Origin: Streptomyces canus
Lineage (GTDB): Bacteria > Actinomycetota > Actinomycetes > Streptomycetales > Streptomycetaceae
Assembly (NCBI RefSeq): GCF_041435015.1
Contig: NZ_CP107989.1
Location: 2,046,001-2,110,000 of the forward strand
Direction: 5' to 3'
DNA: 64,000 nt
How positions within the stretch are numbered: position 1 is the first letter of the stretch; each line of letters begins with the position of its first letter. The translations under genes and the position numbers were made by a program. The notes below the pieces were generated by a model, which was given only the letters and a program-made list of their open reading frames with translations, did no database searches and had not been told where the DNA came from. Of the stretch, positions 50,805-60,233 are shown in pieces.

Positions 50805-51017
50805 GTGGCATCCGGGAGGCGCATCTACGACGCCGAGTTCCATGACTGGGCGGTGCGGATCATGACGGAGTCCGGGAAGCCGATTCCGGAGGTGGTCGAG
50901 GATCTGGGTATCCATCCCGGGACGCTGCGCAGCTGGGTCTCGCGGGCCCGGCGCAACGTGTCGCCGTCGTCGGACCGGCCAGTGGCAGAGCCATCTCCTA
51001 GATCAAACGCCCTCTGA
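50805..51017 (+). pseudogene. IS3-family orfA (HTH) N-terminal fragment
   Basis: From the GTG at 50805, ASGRRIYDAEFHDWAVRIMT, then ESGKPIPEVVEDLGIHPG and TLRSWVSRARRN match the HTH of IS3-type orfA. A GGAGG lies upstream. After SSDRPVAEP the frame ends prematurely, and no orfB or terminal repeat follows. It is a remnant. Confidence 0.65.
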
Positions 51018-51209
51018 GTGCCTGCACCCAGGACCCGGTCCTGTGGGTCTGCAACATAGCCCCTCGGTCGCCTGTGTGATGAGTGAGATCACCACGCCGA
51101 CGACGAGGGTCTCTGCCACGTCACACATCTCGCTGACCAGCCCGCTTCACCCCTGCAACCCAGGATGAAAGAGGCTCAGTGCGGTGTGTTCATGCTCCTT
51201 GCCCCCGTG

Positions 51210-51914
51210 TCAGGCACGCTCGACCTGGAAGACGTCGACCTTGTCGTTCCAGTTGCCGCCACCTGGGTAGTCCATGTTCTTGAAGTTCGCCCAGCCGTGC
51301 GGCGGGACGAGTTCACGCTCCCGGTCGTGCAGCGGCCAGGACCGCGAGTCCCAGATGGTCGCAGTTCCGAAGTTGATCGACCAGCGGCCGACCCAGTAGA
51401 AGACCGAGCTTAGCTTGTCGCGGAATCCGTAGTCGCCGAGGTTCTTCTTGCCGCTGCTCGAGAACTGCAGGCGCCTGCCACCGTAGTTGGCGTCCTGAAA
51501 GAGGCACCAGTAGTCGGCGGCACATTTGTCGTGCGGGTCAGAGGCCAGATCGGTGGTGGCTCTGAGGCTTGCCTTACGGACCTGGGCCGGAAGTTCTGGG
51601 TCCGCCAGGGATTCCTCGTTGGAGTCGTAGCAGTGGACTTCGCCGTTGGGAAGTTCCGTACAGATACTGGCACCTTCCCATGACTCGGCGAGGTTGATCT
51701 TCTTCCCGTCATAGTCGGCGATCACCGGGTTCACCGGGTCTGCGGTCGGCTCCCCGGTCGGCTCTGCAGTCGGCTCTGCAGTCGGATCCTCAGTTGCCGT
51801 GGCCGACGGCTCCACAGTGGGTCCCTCCGCGTGTGCCAGCGGGGCAGTACCCAGCAGAAGGGCTCCAGCAGATGCTGCGACTAAGAGGGTGGACGTAAAG
51901 AGTCTCGGTCTCAA
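51210..51914 (-). CDS. Secreted peptidase-inhibitor I36/beta-gamma-crystallin-like protein
   Basis: A 234-residue exported protein. The TTG at 51914 starts a signal peptide (RPRLFTSTLLVAASAGALLL, cleavage near AHAEG), followed by a spacer with repeated EPTAEPT units (about residues 35-60). The C-terminal half carries ADYWCLFQDANYGGRRLQFS and LGDYGFRDKLSSVFYW, the calcium-binding Greek-key pattern of I36 (SMPI-like) inhibitors. It may inhibit metalloproteases or simply bind calcium at the surface. Its start overlaps the lipoprotein stop (TTGA), so the two are coupled. Confidence 0.78.
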   Translation of the reverse strand: MRPRLFTSTLLVAASAGALLLGTAPLAHAEGPTVEPSATATEDPTAEPTAEPTGEPTADPVNPVIADYDGKKINLAESWEGASICTELPNGEVHCYDSNEESLADPELPAQVRKASLRATTDLASDPHDKCAADYWCLFQDANYGGRRLQFSSSGKKNLGDYGFRDKLSSVFYWVGRWSINFGTATIWDSRSWPLHDRERELVPPHGWANFKNMDYPGGGNWNDKVDVFQVERA

Positions 51915-52303
51915 GAGGAGTTCTCCCTGGTGGTGTCGTAATGGTGCAATCTGGTCCCGTCAGGGCCGTACACGTTGAGCACGTAGCCCTGAAGGAGGCT
52001 GACGCCCGTCCCGGTCAGGAAGGACGTCAACGTCTCGTCGAACTTGTCGAAGCCGCTCCCGTAGCCGGACTTCTTGCGGGTCCATACAGTGAGGGTCAGC
52101 AGGCCATCCCGGTTCTTCGTGTGCTTGATGCCGGACACGTCCGGGTCTCCGCCGGCCCGGCGATAGCGTGCCGCCAGATCTCTGTCGCTACCGGACGGGG
52201 ACGCGCTGGTGGTCGGCGGGCCGCTCTTCGGCGTCGTCTCCGTGCTGCATCCCGACAGCAAAACCGCGATGGTCAACAGGAATGCGGGAAGGATTCTTTT
52301 CAT
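51911..52303 (-). CDS. Small lipoprotein of unknown function
   Basis: A 130-residue protein with a signal peptide and lipobox (ILPAFLLTIAVLLSGCSTE, Cys acylated), a Ser/Thr/Pro-rich linker, and a compact domain with LTLTVWTRKKSGYGSGFDKF and SLLQGYVLNVYGPDG. The family is not recognised. It is the first gene of a two-gene unit with the I36-like secreted protein, and the sharing of start and stop bases suggests related extracytoplasmic roles. Confidence 0.75.
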   Translation of the reverse strand: MKRILPAFLLTIAVLLSGCSTETTPKSGPPTTSASPSGSDRDLAARYRRAGGDPDVSGIKHTKNRDGLLTLTVWTRKKSGYGSGFDKFDETLTSFLTGTGVSLLQGYVLNVYGPDGTRLHHYDTTRENSS

Positions 52304-53080
52304 GGCCTCAGCGTGGCAAAGGGTCAGTGGTGGACGTACGTCGAGCCCCGCTTGCCATTGGGCCCTTCACTGGTGAACGGGCAACACGACGATGCTGGGG
52401 CAGCCCTATTACGTCGGCGAGCACTATGCGCTTCGGCCGGAATCTCAGCGGGCGCCAGCACTGACCGCGTAGGTCGTCGCCCGTGGGCGACTGGTCACCG
52501 AACGAGACCAGAAAGAGGCCCACGTGGAGAAGTCCCCTAGGCCGGTGACCGGCAGTTTCACGAAGGACTGGTCCAGCTGCCGTACGTCGCGTTGACGAAC
52601 TTCTACCCCTGCAACACCATCTGGTCGGCCATCAGCATCCCTCCGTTTTCGGCAGGGAGCGTCGACATGATGACGCAAAGCGGCTCCCCCCGTCGCCGTT
52701 CCGATACACGCCCCCTTGTTCGAGCGGTGGTCAGCCGCGTTCGAGGACGAGCGGGGTCACTGTAGACAGGCGAGTACTGAGATATGCAAGAGAAGATCAA
52801 CAAGGTGGCGTGAAACAGCAACACTTCACTCCGGTCATCCGATCACCAAGATTCCGTGCGGTAGCTGCAGTCTTTAGGTGAAGAACCGATGGTGGGCGGA
52901 GTTCGGATTCAAGCGAGATGACCGAAAGTGGGCCCATCGGCAGCCGTGACGGTCCGCACCCCGCCACGGGCCGGTCCCCGCGCCCTTGAGGCTTCCCGAA
53001 GGTGCGGAGGAAGCTGATAGAGGTCAGAGGGGGACGCATGAGAGGAACATTGACCATGACTTCCCCCAGGAAACGGCCTC
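52304..53080. other. Region without a supported gene
   Basis: About 780 bp with many stops in all frames and mixed base composition. It contains an AT-rich stretch near 52780-52880. Nothing recognisable was found; it probably consists of element ends and decayed DNA between the lipoprotein gene and a transposase remnant. Confidence 0.4.
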
Positions 53081-53423
53081 CCGGGGCCTTCAGGTCCACC
53101 TGATCCTCGACAACTATGTGACCCACAAGACACCCGACATCAAGAAGTGGCTGCTGGCTCACCCGCGGTTCCACCTGCACTTCACCCCGACCAGCGCGCC
53201 CTGGCTGAACCTGGTGGAGCGATGGGTCGCCGAGCTCACGCAGAAGAAACTCAAGCGCGGCGTCCACCGCTCCGTCCAGGCCCTCGAACGCGACATCCGA
53301 TCCTGGCTCGCCGACTGGAACGAACAGCCCAGACCTTTCACCTGGACGAAGACAGCCGACGAGATCCTCGACAAGGTCGCCGCCTACTGCCGACGAATCT
53401 CTGAACGGATCACTAGCAGGTGA
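53080..53423 (+). pseudogene. C-terminal half of a second IS630-type transposase
   Basis: GLQVHLILDNYVTHKTPDIK (second Asp), HFTPTSAPWLNLVERWVAEL (Glu) and TWTKTADEILDKVAAYCRRI match the C-half of IS630-type transposases of a different subgroup from the intact element at 46923. The N-terminal HTH and first Asp are missing, so it is inactive. Its end abuts the decayed phosphotransferase gene, suggesting that it inserted into that gene. Confidence 0.75.
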
Positions 53424-53962
53424 CGACGTCGAGGAGGTGCTCCTCGTGTCCGAGCGTCAAAGGAGCGAGGTCGAATAGAGCATCTCCCTGGCCCGTCGGA
53501 CCAGTCGATGACGCCCACCGTCTCGTCACCGTCGACGCACACGTGAGCGATCTGTACCTCGCCGTGCCTCAACACCGGAGTCCACGGCCGGCGAGGGGCC
53601 TCGGCGACCTGGCGGTTACGGGTGACCAGGTCGGCGGGCAGCGCGCCGTTGGGCACAAGCCACTCGCACTCGCCGTCGAGATCCGCCGCCGGCTCGCCGA
53701 GGCCCCGGCGGGGGCGGCAGCGGCACGTCGTGCAACGTCCCGATGGCGGCAACCGCTGCGGCCCGCCTCGCCGGAGACGCGGTCGACGGCTCGCCGAGGC
53801 GGCCGAGCGCCGGCCCCGGGACCGCGGCGATCACGAACACAGGCGGCCTGCGCACCAGGACCTTCGGGGGCGGACCGGCGCAGGGCCATCGCCTGGACTT
53901 CGACGCCGATGCGCGCCTGATCGACGTCCACCTTCAAGGGCACGTCGCCGACGCGCAGGGTG
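53413..53962 (-). pseudogene. Aminoglycoside-phosphotransferase-like gene, multiply frameshifted
   Basis: Four frames join into one APH-like C-terminal sequence: GDVPLKVDVDQARIGVEVQA, RRPPVFVIAAVPGPALGRLG, LPADLVTRNRQVAEAPRRPW with LRHGEVQIAHVCVDGDETVG and VIDWSD, then DALFDLAPLTLGHEEHLLDV to a TAG at 53413. HGEVQIAHV and VIDWSD correspond to the kinase HGDLxxxN and (I/V)IDW motifs, with Glu in place of the Asp of HGD. It is clearly broken and is cut at its 3' end by the transposase fragment. Confidence 0.65.
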
Positions 53963-54854
53963 GCGCGCGAAATGAGGCGACGACGACCTTGACCTCGTCC
54001 ATGACGATCAGTTTCCTGGATGACCGTCCACGGCGCCGGAGCATCGCGTGCGCATGCGCGGCCGACCACGTCCCGCCACCCGGCCGCCTCGTGCGCGACA
54101 CCGATCCCGGACCAGGTCAAGCGCGCCATAAACCGCACCGGTAGGACATTCCTGACCCGGCCCCGACGTGGCGCGCTGCCACGCGAGGAGCGGGGATCGG
54201 CCAATCCGATCAAAGCGCCAACCTTCTGCCGCATCTCTGCGGTCACAGGAACCTCACAGGTGACACGATTTTCGGCGGACCGTAGAGCGGCGGCTTCGCG
54301 TGGCGGTGCAGTGGATCACTTTCCGCCATGTCCGCATCGAGCTCTATGTGGCATGTTCACGTGGCATTTACAGTGGCCCAGCGTCCGGCGGAGTGGACCA
54401 GACCATCCTTCGTACCGTCGGCGAAATGAGCGGCTGGCAGCGGGAATTGGCTTGATGTACGGCGGTGTGTCCCTGCCTGCCGTGAACCGCCGATGTGAGG
54501 GGGATCCGTGCGTCTCAGTGGCACAGCACCGAAGAGCTGTGCACCGCGCAGAACCGCAGCGTCGCATCTGGCGTTTTCGCAGCCTTCGCTCTTGCTGAAG
54601 TAACGCTGGTTGTCCGCCTGGAACGCACCTCCGGGATTGGGTTGAGCACGGTGCTGCTGACCGATGCGTGTGCTGTCCGGCGCGCCTCTCACATGCATGA
54701 CCGCCCTTCTCTCCCTCTTCGTTGCATCGGGCGTGTGCGATTGCGCGGCCCGTGCCCACGAGCCCTTCCCACTCGCATTCCCGCCCCGGTCAATCGACCT
54801 CTGCGGCGGGACAGACCGCGCATCACAGCGCGAGGAACCACTGAAGGAGAAGCG
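53963..54854. other. Long region upstream of the giant secreted protein, no supported gene
   Basis: About 890 bp. Open frames are present but read as shadows with no recognisable motif. The part from about 54450 to 54854 is lower in GC and is likely to contain the promoter and leader of the following gene; no convincing -35/-10 pair was identified. Confidence 0.4.
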
Positions 54855-57800
54855 TTGAGATTACGCAGACGAGTGCTCGCGCCACTAGCCGCGATGGCAG
54901 CGGGTACGGTGCTTGCGGGAATGGTCCCCGCGACCGCCCGGGCTGAGGAGCCCGAAGCGGCAGACACCACGGTGAAGACTCAGGCCAAGGCGCCGTCCGA
55001 TGCGGTGCCGCCGGCGAAGCGGGCCCTGGTCCTGGGAAGGTCCTGGCAGAAGTCGAGCGACCTGGCGTGGACGACGTCGAGTGACGCGGAGGGCTTCCAC
55101 CTCCTCACGGCCCGCAAGAAGGACGGCTACACGTGGCGCAGTACGGCCTCGTTGTCCGAACCGGGTCTGGAGGCGGATGCGTGGATCGGCAACGCCTGTG
55201 TGACCGGCTCGGGCAGGCGGGCGGTCGTGGTCTACGCGCCGCGCACCTTCACCAACAAACCGCAACTGATGGCCAGGGGGGCCTTCACGGCGGTCGTTGA
55301 CCTCGTGTCCGGTCGGGTGACGAAGCTGGACGTCAAGGCGTCATTGTCGTACTACAACCCGGGTTGCGGGACGGGGGAGACGGCTGTCTTGACCCAGTCG
55401 GGCGGTGAGGACCTGCCCGGTACCCGGCTGTTCAAGCTGAACACGTCAACGGGCAAGCTGAGCAAACCCATCAAGCTCAAGGGACAGGTCACCTCGGCCG
55501 TCCCGGCCGCCGACGGCCTCATCGCCGCGGCCTTCGGAGCTGAGGTCGTCCACATCGACGCCCGAGGCACCCGCACGGCCGTCGTCCGCACGGACGGCGT
55601 GCCCTACCGGCTCACCCCCGACAGCTCGGGCGGCCTCACCTTCTTGGACAAGCGCGGGCAGACCTCGACGGTCAAGCGCGTCAGCGCCACCGCGCTCAGC
55701 CGCCCGAACACGCGGACCGCGCGCGCCGCAGTGCTGGCCCGGGGCCTTGCGGCCGAGACCGGACTGACGCGCAGCGCCGGGAGCGTGTATGTGACCGGCC
55801 GGACGACGCCGGTGGCGAAGCACTTTCCCGCCGCGGTACGGCGCCTTTCGGGGGCGGCCAAGGACGTCACCGTCTCCAGCCGCGGCGAGGCCTTCGTGAC
55901 CCATACGACCTCGGCCGACGGCAAGGGCAGCCTCCTGCTGCCGGGGGAGGCCGCGACGGCCCGCCCCGTACGGATGTCCATGACCGCGCTGGGCTCGGGG
56001 CGCACGGTCTCCTTCACCGCCGATCCGGGCAAGCGCGTATCCACGTACGCACGCCAGGGTCGCGATGCTTCCCCTGGCCTGCTCACCGGGGCCGCGGGCA
56101 CCCACCCGAGCGCCGCGCCCGTGGCGGCCGCCGGTGACCCCAGCAACCCGGTGGAAGAGGAGCGCACATGCTCCGTTCCGCGCAACGACCCGCGCAACCA
56201 GGCCATGCAGCCCAAGCCGCGCCAGGTGGAATGGGCCGTCGACATGGCGGTCAAGGGGCTGCTGAACACCCACATCTCGCGGCCGGCCAACTGGAAGAAC
56301 CTCGGCATGCCGGCCTACCAGCCGCAGACCCTCTTCCTGAACCCGGCGCTGAGTGGCGGTGGCCGCGCCATCGCGCAGGTCATGCTCGGTGTGACCACCC
56401 AGGAGTCCAACATGTGGCAGGCCGCCCGCTCGGCCGTGCCCGGTGTCACCGCCAGCCCGCTGATCGGCAACTACTACGGCATCGACCTCTATGACGGCGA
56501 CTCGGCCAATGACTGGGACGTCAACTTCGCCAAGGCGGACTGCGGTTACGGCATCACGCAGATCACCGACCACATGCGGATGGCCGGCCGAGAGGACGGG
56601 CACGGCGGCGAGGCCTGGCCCTACCAGAAGCAGCGGGCCGCGGCGCTGGACTACACGGCAAACATCGCCGCGGGTCTGCAGACCCTCGTGTCCAAGTGGA
56701 ACGAGACCCGTGCCGCGGGCCTGATCGCCAACCACGGTGCCAACGGCCGCCCCGAGAACTGGTACTTCGCGCTGTGGGCCTACAACTCCGGCTTCCACCC
56801 CAAGGACGCTGCCGCGCCGTGGGGCCTGGGCTGGGCCAACAACCCGGCCAATCCCGAATGGGACGCCGGACGGCTGCCGTTCATGGAGAACTCGGCAGGC
56901 AACGACGACGCCAGCGCCGCCGCCCGCCCGCAGAACTGGCCCTATCAGGAAAAGGTCCTCGGCTTCGCCGCCCACCCGCCGTCCTTCCTGGAATCCCCGG
57001 GTGTGATGGTTCCGGCCTTCCGTCAGTCCACCTGGAACGGCACCAACGAAGGCGTCACCGTAAAGGGCAGCGCCAAGTACAACCGTGCCCGTGTCAAGGC
57101 GCCCGAGGACGCCTTCTGCGACTCGTCCAACTTCTGCTCCCCGGGCAAGATATCCGACGGTGCCTCCAACGACAGCGCGACCAGCGGCCCCTGTGGCCGT
57201 GAGGACTTCAAGTGCTGGTGGAACAAGCCGGTCACGTGGAAGAGCGACTGCGTCGACACGTGCGGTTTTGAGTTCATCCGCTTCGGCGAGAGCATGCCGG
57301 AGGAGGCCGACGGCACCGCCTACCCGCCGGTCTGCACCAGAAGCGGTCTGCCGGACGGTGCCCTCATCGTCGATGACGTTCCTGCGGGCACACCCGTCGT
57401 CCGCCCCGGCTGCAGCAACTCCTGGACGAACTCCGGCACTTTCTCCTTCAACTTTGCCAGCAACGCGGTGGAGACCGTCTATCCCGCCAAGGTCGACCTG
57501 CACCAGTTGGGCGCGGGGTTCGGCGGGCACTTCTACTTCGGCCACACCCGGCAGAACGACGCCAAGGGCCAGAGGCTGAAGATCACCGGCAACTGGAAGC
57601 TGAACCGGGAGCTCGACAAGGACGCCAGGGTCTGGGTCCACCTGCCCGACCACGGCGCACAGACCAAGCTCGCCAAGTACGAGGTCAAGACCCGCAACGG
57701 GTGGCGCAGCAAGACCGTCTCCCAACCCGGCAACAGCAACCGCTGGGTGAAGCTGGGCATCTTCCGCACCAAAGGCATCGTGCCCGAGGTCAGACTCGCC

Positions 57801-59222
57801 ACCCTCACCGCTGACGGTACCGGGGACGAGGACATCGCCTTCGACGCCGTGGCGTTCGAGCCCGGCAACTGGGACTTCGTTCCCGACATGGTCATCCCGG
57901 AGGCCGACCCCGACGCCCCGGACCCCGAGTTCGAGGACACCGACCGCCAGAAGCAGCCCAACCCCGATGGCGTGATCGGCCTCGCCGCGAACAAGGAACA
58001 GTGCTACAACACGGACCGCGACGGCGTACGCCAGTGCATCAAGCTCGACTACGACGTCAAGAAGTACGGCGCCGATGCCTGGCAACAGCCCCGCACCCGG
58101 GCGGCGAACCTCGACGGCCCCTTGGTGGCCTGGTGCGACGATCCCACAGTCGCCGGCTACACCCTCACGCGCCGTGAGGGCTGCCACAAACTGGCGGTCC
58201 TGGTCAGGTGGACGGCTGACGGCAAAACCGTGGGCACGGCCACCTTCCTGGTCCGTGAGGAATTCGTGGTGGAGAACAAGAAGGAGTTCCGCGAGCGACT
58301 GTTCATGAGCCCGCTGTCCATCGACGCGGCGCTGGGCACGGTCTCGCTGGACTACTGGGACGCGATCTGCACACCGGACTGCGACGAGAGCTACGTCGGG
58401 ACCTGGGACGGTGTGACCGCATGGGCTCCCCTCGTGGACAAGCACTGGGTGTCGGCCACCAAGAAGTTCACCTGGACCACCCCGACGACCGGTACGGTGC
58501 AGGATTTCGACCGGGGAACGTTCCTCAGCTTCAAGGCCAGTTCGCCAGAAGCCTCCGGCGCGGTCGAGGCCATCAAGCCGGAGTGGACCTTCTGGGACCA
58601 GGTCACCTGCGACGCCGCCGTCACCGTGCCCAATTCGACAGGCTGTGTGTTCGGCAAGCACATACCGACCTTCGAGACCAACACCAAGCGGTATCCGGCC
58701 GCGGCCGCCTACTACTGGGTGCTGAGAGAGAAACTGGCCGACCATCCGGGCAGCAAGAAATACGGCAAGCCGATGCACCGCCTGATGGACAAGGTCCAGC
58801 AGGACCACAACCGTGACACGATCTGCAACAAGACCGGCGTCGGCAAATGGACGGCCCATCCGGACGCCACGCCGGACACCAAGGGCGTGCAGTGCGACGA
58901 GTTCCCCTTCGCGGCCACCCGGGAGAGCGGCGGCGTCCCCACGCCGGTCGTCAACGGGGGCATCTGCGTCCAGCTGTACGCCGAGAAGCAGGACGACGGC
59001 ACCTGGCGGCTCTTCGACGACGAGCGCTACGACCCGCCCACGTGGAACGAGATCTGCGGACGGGCCTCGATGCCGGGCAAGCAGAACGGAGACGCGGGCC
59101 GCGGGCCTGGCCTGTCGGGCTTCTACACCAAGGCGCGGGTGCAGAACGGAGGAGAGTTCTACATCGAGGTACCGGGATACGAGGGCTGCAACACGCAGGA
59201 CGTGTGCATCGTGCGGCCGTGA
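54855..59222 (+). CDS. Giant secreted protein: lysozyme-like, golvesin-like and NucA/NucB nuclease-like regions
   Basis: 1455 residues from a TTG with AAGGAG. A signal peptide (RRRVLAPLAAMAAGTVLAGM, cleavage near ARAEE) precedes a propeller-like region (about 50-420). A lysozyme/transglycosylase-like region (about 490-690) shows VMLGVTTQESNMWQAA and DCGYGITQITDHM. A golvesin/Xly-type carbohydrate-binding-like region follows (about 850-1005; KVDLHQLGAGFGGHFYFGHT). The C-terminus (about 1230-1455) has CDEFPFAATRESGG and GLSGFYTKARVQNGGEFYIE, like NucA/NucB secreted DNases. A cell-wall-crossing nuclease or toxin is plausible. It faces a SUKH gene across a shared terminator. Confidence 0.8.
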   Translation: MRLRRRVLAPLAAMAAGTVLAGMVPATARAEEPEAADTTVKTQAKAPSDAVPPAKRALVLGRSWQKSSDLAWTTSSDAEGFHLLTARKKDGYTWRSTASLSEPGLEADAWIGNACVTGSGRRAVVVYAPRTFTNKPQLMARGAFTAVVDLVSGRVTKLDVKASLSYYNPGCGTGETAVLTQSGGEDLPGTRLFKLNTSTGKLSKPIKLKGQVTSAVPAADGLIAAAFGAEVVHIDARGTRTAVVRTDGVPYRLTPDSSGGLTFLDKRGQTSTVKRVSATALSRPNTRTARAAVLARGLAAETGLTRSAGSVYVTGRTTPVAKHFPAAVRRLSGAAKDVTVSSRGEAFVTHTTSADGKGSLLLPGEAATARPVRMSMTALGSGRTVSFTADPGKRVSTYARQGRDASPGLLTGAAGTHPSAAPVAAAGDPSNPVEEERTCSVPRNDPRNQAMQPKPRQVEWAVDMAVKGLLNTHISRPANWKNLGMPAYQPQTLFLNPALSGGGRAIAQVMLGVTTQESNMWQAARSAVPGVTASPLIGNYYGIDLYDGDSANDWDVNFAKADCGYGITQITDHMRMAGREDGHGGEAWPYQKQRAAALDYTANIAAGLQTLVSKWNETRAAGLIANHGANGRPENWYFALWAYNSGFHPKDAAAPWGLGWANNPANPEWDAGRLPFMENSAGNDDASAAARPQNWPYQEKVLGFAAHPPSFLESPGVMVPAFRQSTWNGTNEGVTVKGSAKYNRARVKAPEDAFCDSSNFCSPGKISDGASNDSATSGPCGREDFKCWWNKPVTWKSDCVDTCGFEFIRFGESMPEEADGTAYPPVCTRSGLPDGALIVDDVPAGTPVVRPGCSNSWTNSGTFSFNFASNAVETVYPAKVDLHQLGAGFGGHFYFGHTRQNDAKGQRLKITGNWKLNRELDKDARVWVHLPDHGAQTKLAKYEVKTRNGWRSKTVSQPGNSNRWVKLGIFRTKGIVPEVRLATLTADGTGDEDIAFDAVAFEPGNWDFVPDMVIPEADPDAPDPEFEDTDRQKQPNPDGVIGLAANKEQCYNTDRDGVRQCIKLDYDVKKYGADAWQQPRTRAANLDGPLVAWCDDPTVAGYTLTRREGCHKLAVLVRWTADGKTVGTATFLVREEFVVENKKEFRERLFMSPLSIDAALGTVSLDYWDAICTPDCDESYVGTWDGVTAWAPLVDKHWVSATKKFTWTTPTTGTVQDFDRGTFLSFKASSPEASGAVEAIKPEWTFWDQVTCDAAVTVPNSTGCVFGKHIPTFETNTKRYPAAAAYYWVLREKLADHPGSKKYGKPMHRLMDKVQQDHNRDTICNKTGVGKWTAHPDATPDTKGVQCDEFPFAATRESGGVPTPVVNGGICVQLYAEKQDDGTWRLFDDERYDPPTWNEICGRASMPGKQNGDAGRGPGLSGFYTKARVQNGGEFYIEVPGYEGCNTQDVCIVRP

Positions 59223-59244
59223 TGTGATGTCACCGGCGTGACAG

Positions 59245-59277
59245 AAAGGGGGGACCGGCACGACTGGTCCCCCCTTT
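59245..59277. terminator. Bidirectional hairpin terminator
   Basis: AAAGGGGGGACC and GGTCCCCCCTTT form a 12-bp perfect stem with a 9-nt loop and run into T or A tracts on both sides, lying between the convergent secreted-protein and SUKH genes. Confidence 0.85.
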
Positions 59278-59285
59278 CCGCGGTG

Positions 59286-59888
59286 TCAGCGCCAGACCAG
59301 TTGCCAGGTGCCGTCGTCCTCGTGGACGTACTCGGCCCGGATCTCCTTGCCCAGTGCGGTCACCACAGGATGTCCCGTCTCCAGGGAAACGACCGTCTCC
59401 TCGAACATCTCCGCCACGCTCTTCCAGCGGACGACGCCCCACAACTCCGCATCCTGGTCGATCTCCAGGACCGCCCCTTGGGTCGGCCCCTCCCTATGGT
59501 CGACGACAAGCTCCACCCCCGACAGCGTCCTGGCCAGCGGGACCCACCGGACATGCGCGGTCGTCCCGACGACGGACTCCTCGCTCTCGTCCTCCAGACT
59601 CCAGGCCACTTCCTGTTCCATGTCCCGCTGCCCGAGCCGCATCCCCTCCGCGTCCAGCGGATAGTGGCCACCAGGCAGCCATCCCCCCGGCCCTCCCGGC
59701 CGCGTCCAGGTCGACACCCCGTTGTGGCGGGCGAGCCAAAGCCCCAACTCCGGATGGAGATCGAACCGGTTCTCGGCGACTTTACTGATCTGCGCCGCCG
59801 TAGCGGGCGGGTTAAGAGTGCGGAACTCGTCTGGCGCGTGGGCTTCCAGCCACGAATCCAGGCGATTCAGTATGTCAGGGAAGGGCAC
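59286..59888 (-). CDS. SMI1/KNR4 (SUKH) family protein, candidate immunity protein
   Basis: A 200-residue cytoplasmic protein. The N-terminal LDSWLEAHAPDEFRTLNPPA, the helix around LHPELGLWLARHNGVSTW (the typical LPxxYxxFLxxxNG area of SUKH proteins) and VRWVPLARTLSGVELVVDHR with GAVLEIDQDAELWGVV fit the SMI1/KNR4 fold. Many SUKH proteins neutralise nuclease-type polymorphic toxins. The convergent neighbour has a NucA/NucB-like C-terminus, which supports an immunity role, although toxin and immunity genes usually lie on one strand. It lies inside the inserted segment. Confidence 0.8.
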   Translation of the reverse strand: MPFPDILNRLDSWLEAHAPDEFRTLNPPATAAQISKVAENRFDLHPELGLWLARHNGVSTWTRPGGPGGWLPGGHYPLDAEGMRLGQRDMEQEVAWSLEDESEESVVGTTAHVRWVPLARTLSGVELVVDHREGPTQGAVLEIDQDAELWGVVRWKSVAEMFEETVVSLETGHPVVTALGKEIRAEYVHEDDGTWQLVWR

Positions 59889-60233
59889 GGTTCATCCTCA
59901 CGTCGCGATGCGCTCTCACCTGTCAGACCCACAGGCCTCCTCGTGGGTTCCCGCATTCCCACAACCTCACGCCCGGCTCACGACAGCCGTGTCCTTCGGC
60001 CCGCAGAATACTCACAAGCAGGGAGTAATCGTCAAGGCCTGTGGATGGGGTGGCATGTCGCCTCGCGGTGCGCCGCCCTTGCGTCGAGGGGCAGCTTCGT
60101 CACTCCGCAGACCGTGGCCGCCTCAGGCGAAGTCTGCTGCGGTGATGCCGTCGGGAGGCGTTGTCACGTTGTTGGGTGGGTAGGGCCTGACGGTGTGTCG
60201 AGGCATGGTTCAGTTGGGCTCCGGTCCTGTTGC
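59889..60233. other. Region without a gene; possible IS6-type element end
   Basis: Sequence upstream of the SUKH gene and downstream of an IS6-type transposase remnant. GGCTCCGGTCCTGTTGC at 60217-60233 resembles the terminal repeat of IS6-family elements and lies directly after the transposase stop. No gene is supported. Confidence 0.4.

Noticed and set aside
45250..51914. Shared TTGAGACCGAGAC at 45253 and 51914 as a mobile repeat
   Set aside because: Both copies are the first codons of signal peptides (LRPR-); the identity is only 13-14 bases with no extension, so chance or codon similarity is likelier.
52304..53080. Possible gene between the lipoprotein and transposase remnant
   Set aside because: All frames are short, with poor codon bias and no recognisable motif.
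55446..59261. Minus-strand open frame of about 1270 codons opposite the giant secreted protein
   Set aside because: Val/Gly/Arg-rich composition without any motif; the plus strand has a signal peptide, ribosome-binding site and recognisable domains.
59286..59888. SUKH gene as part of an ordinary housekeeping operon
   Set aside because: It is monocistronic, convergent with the nuclease-like gene, and lies inside the inserted segment flanked by transposase remnants.
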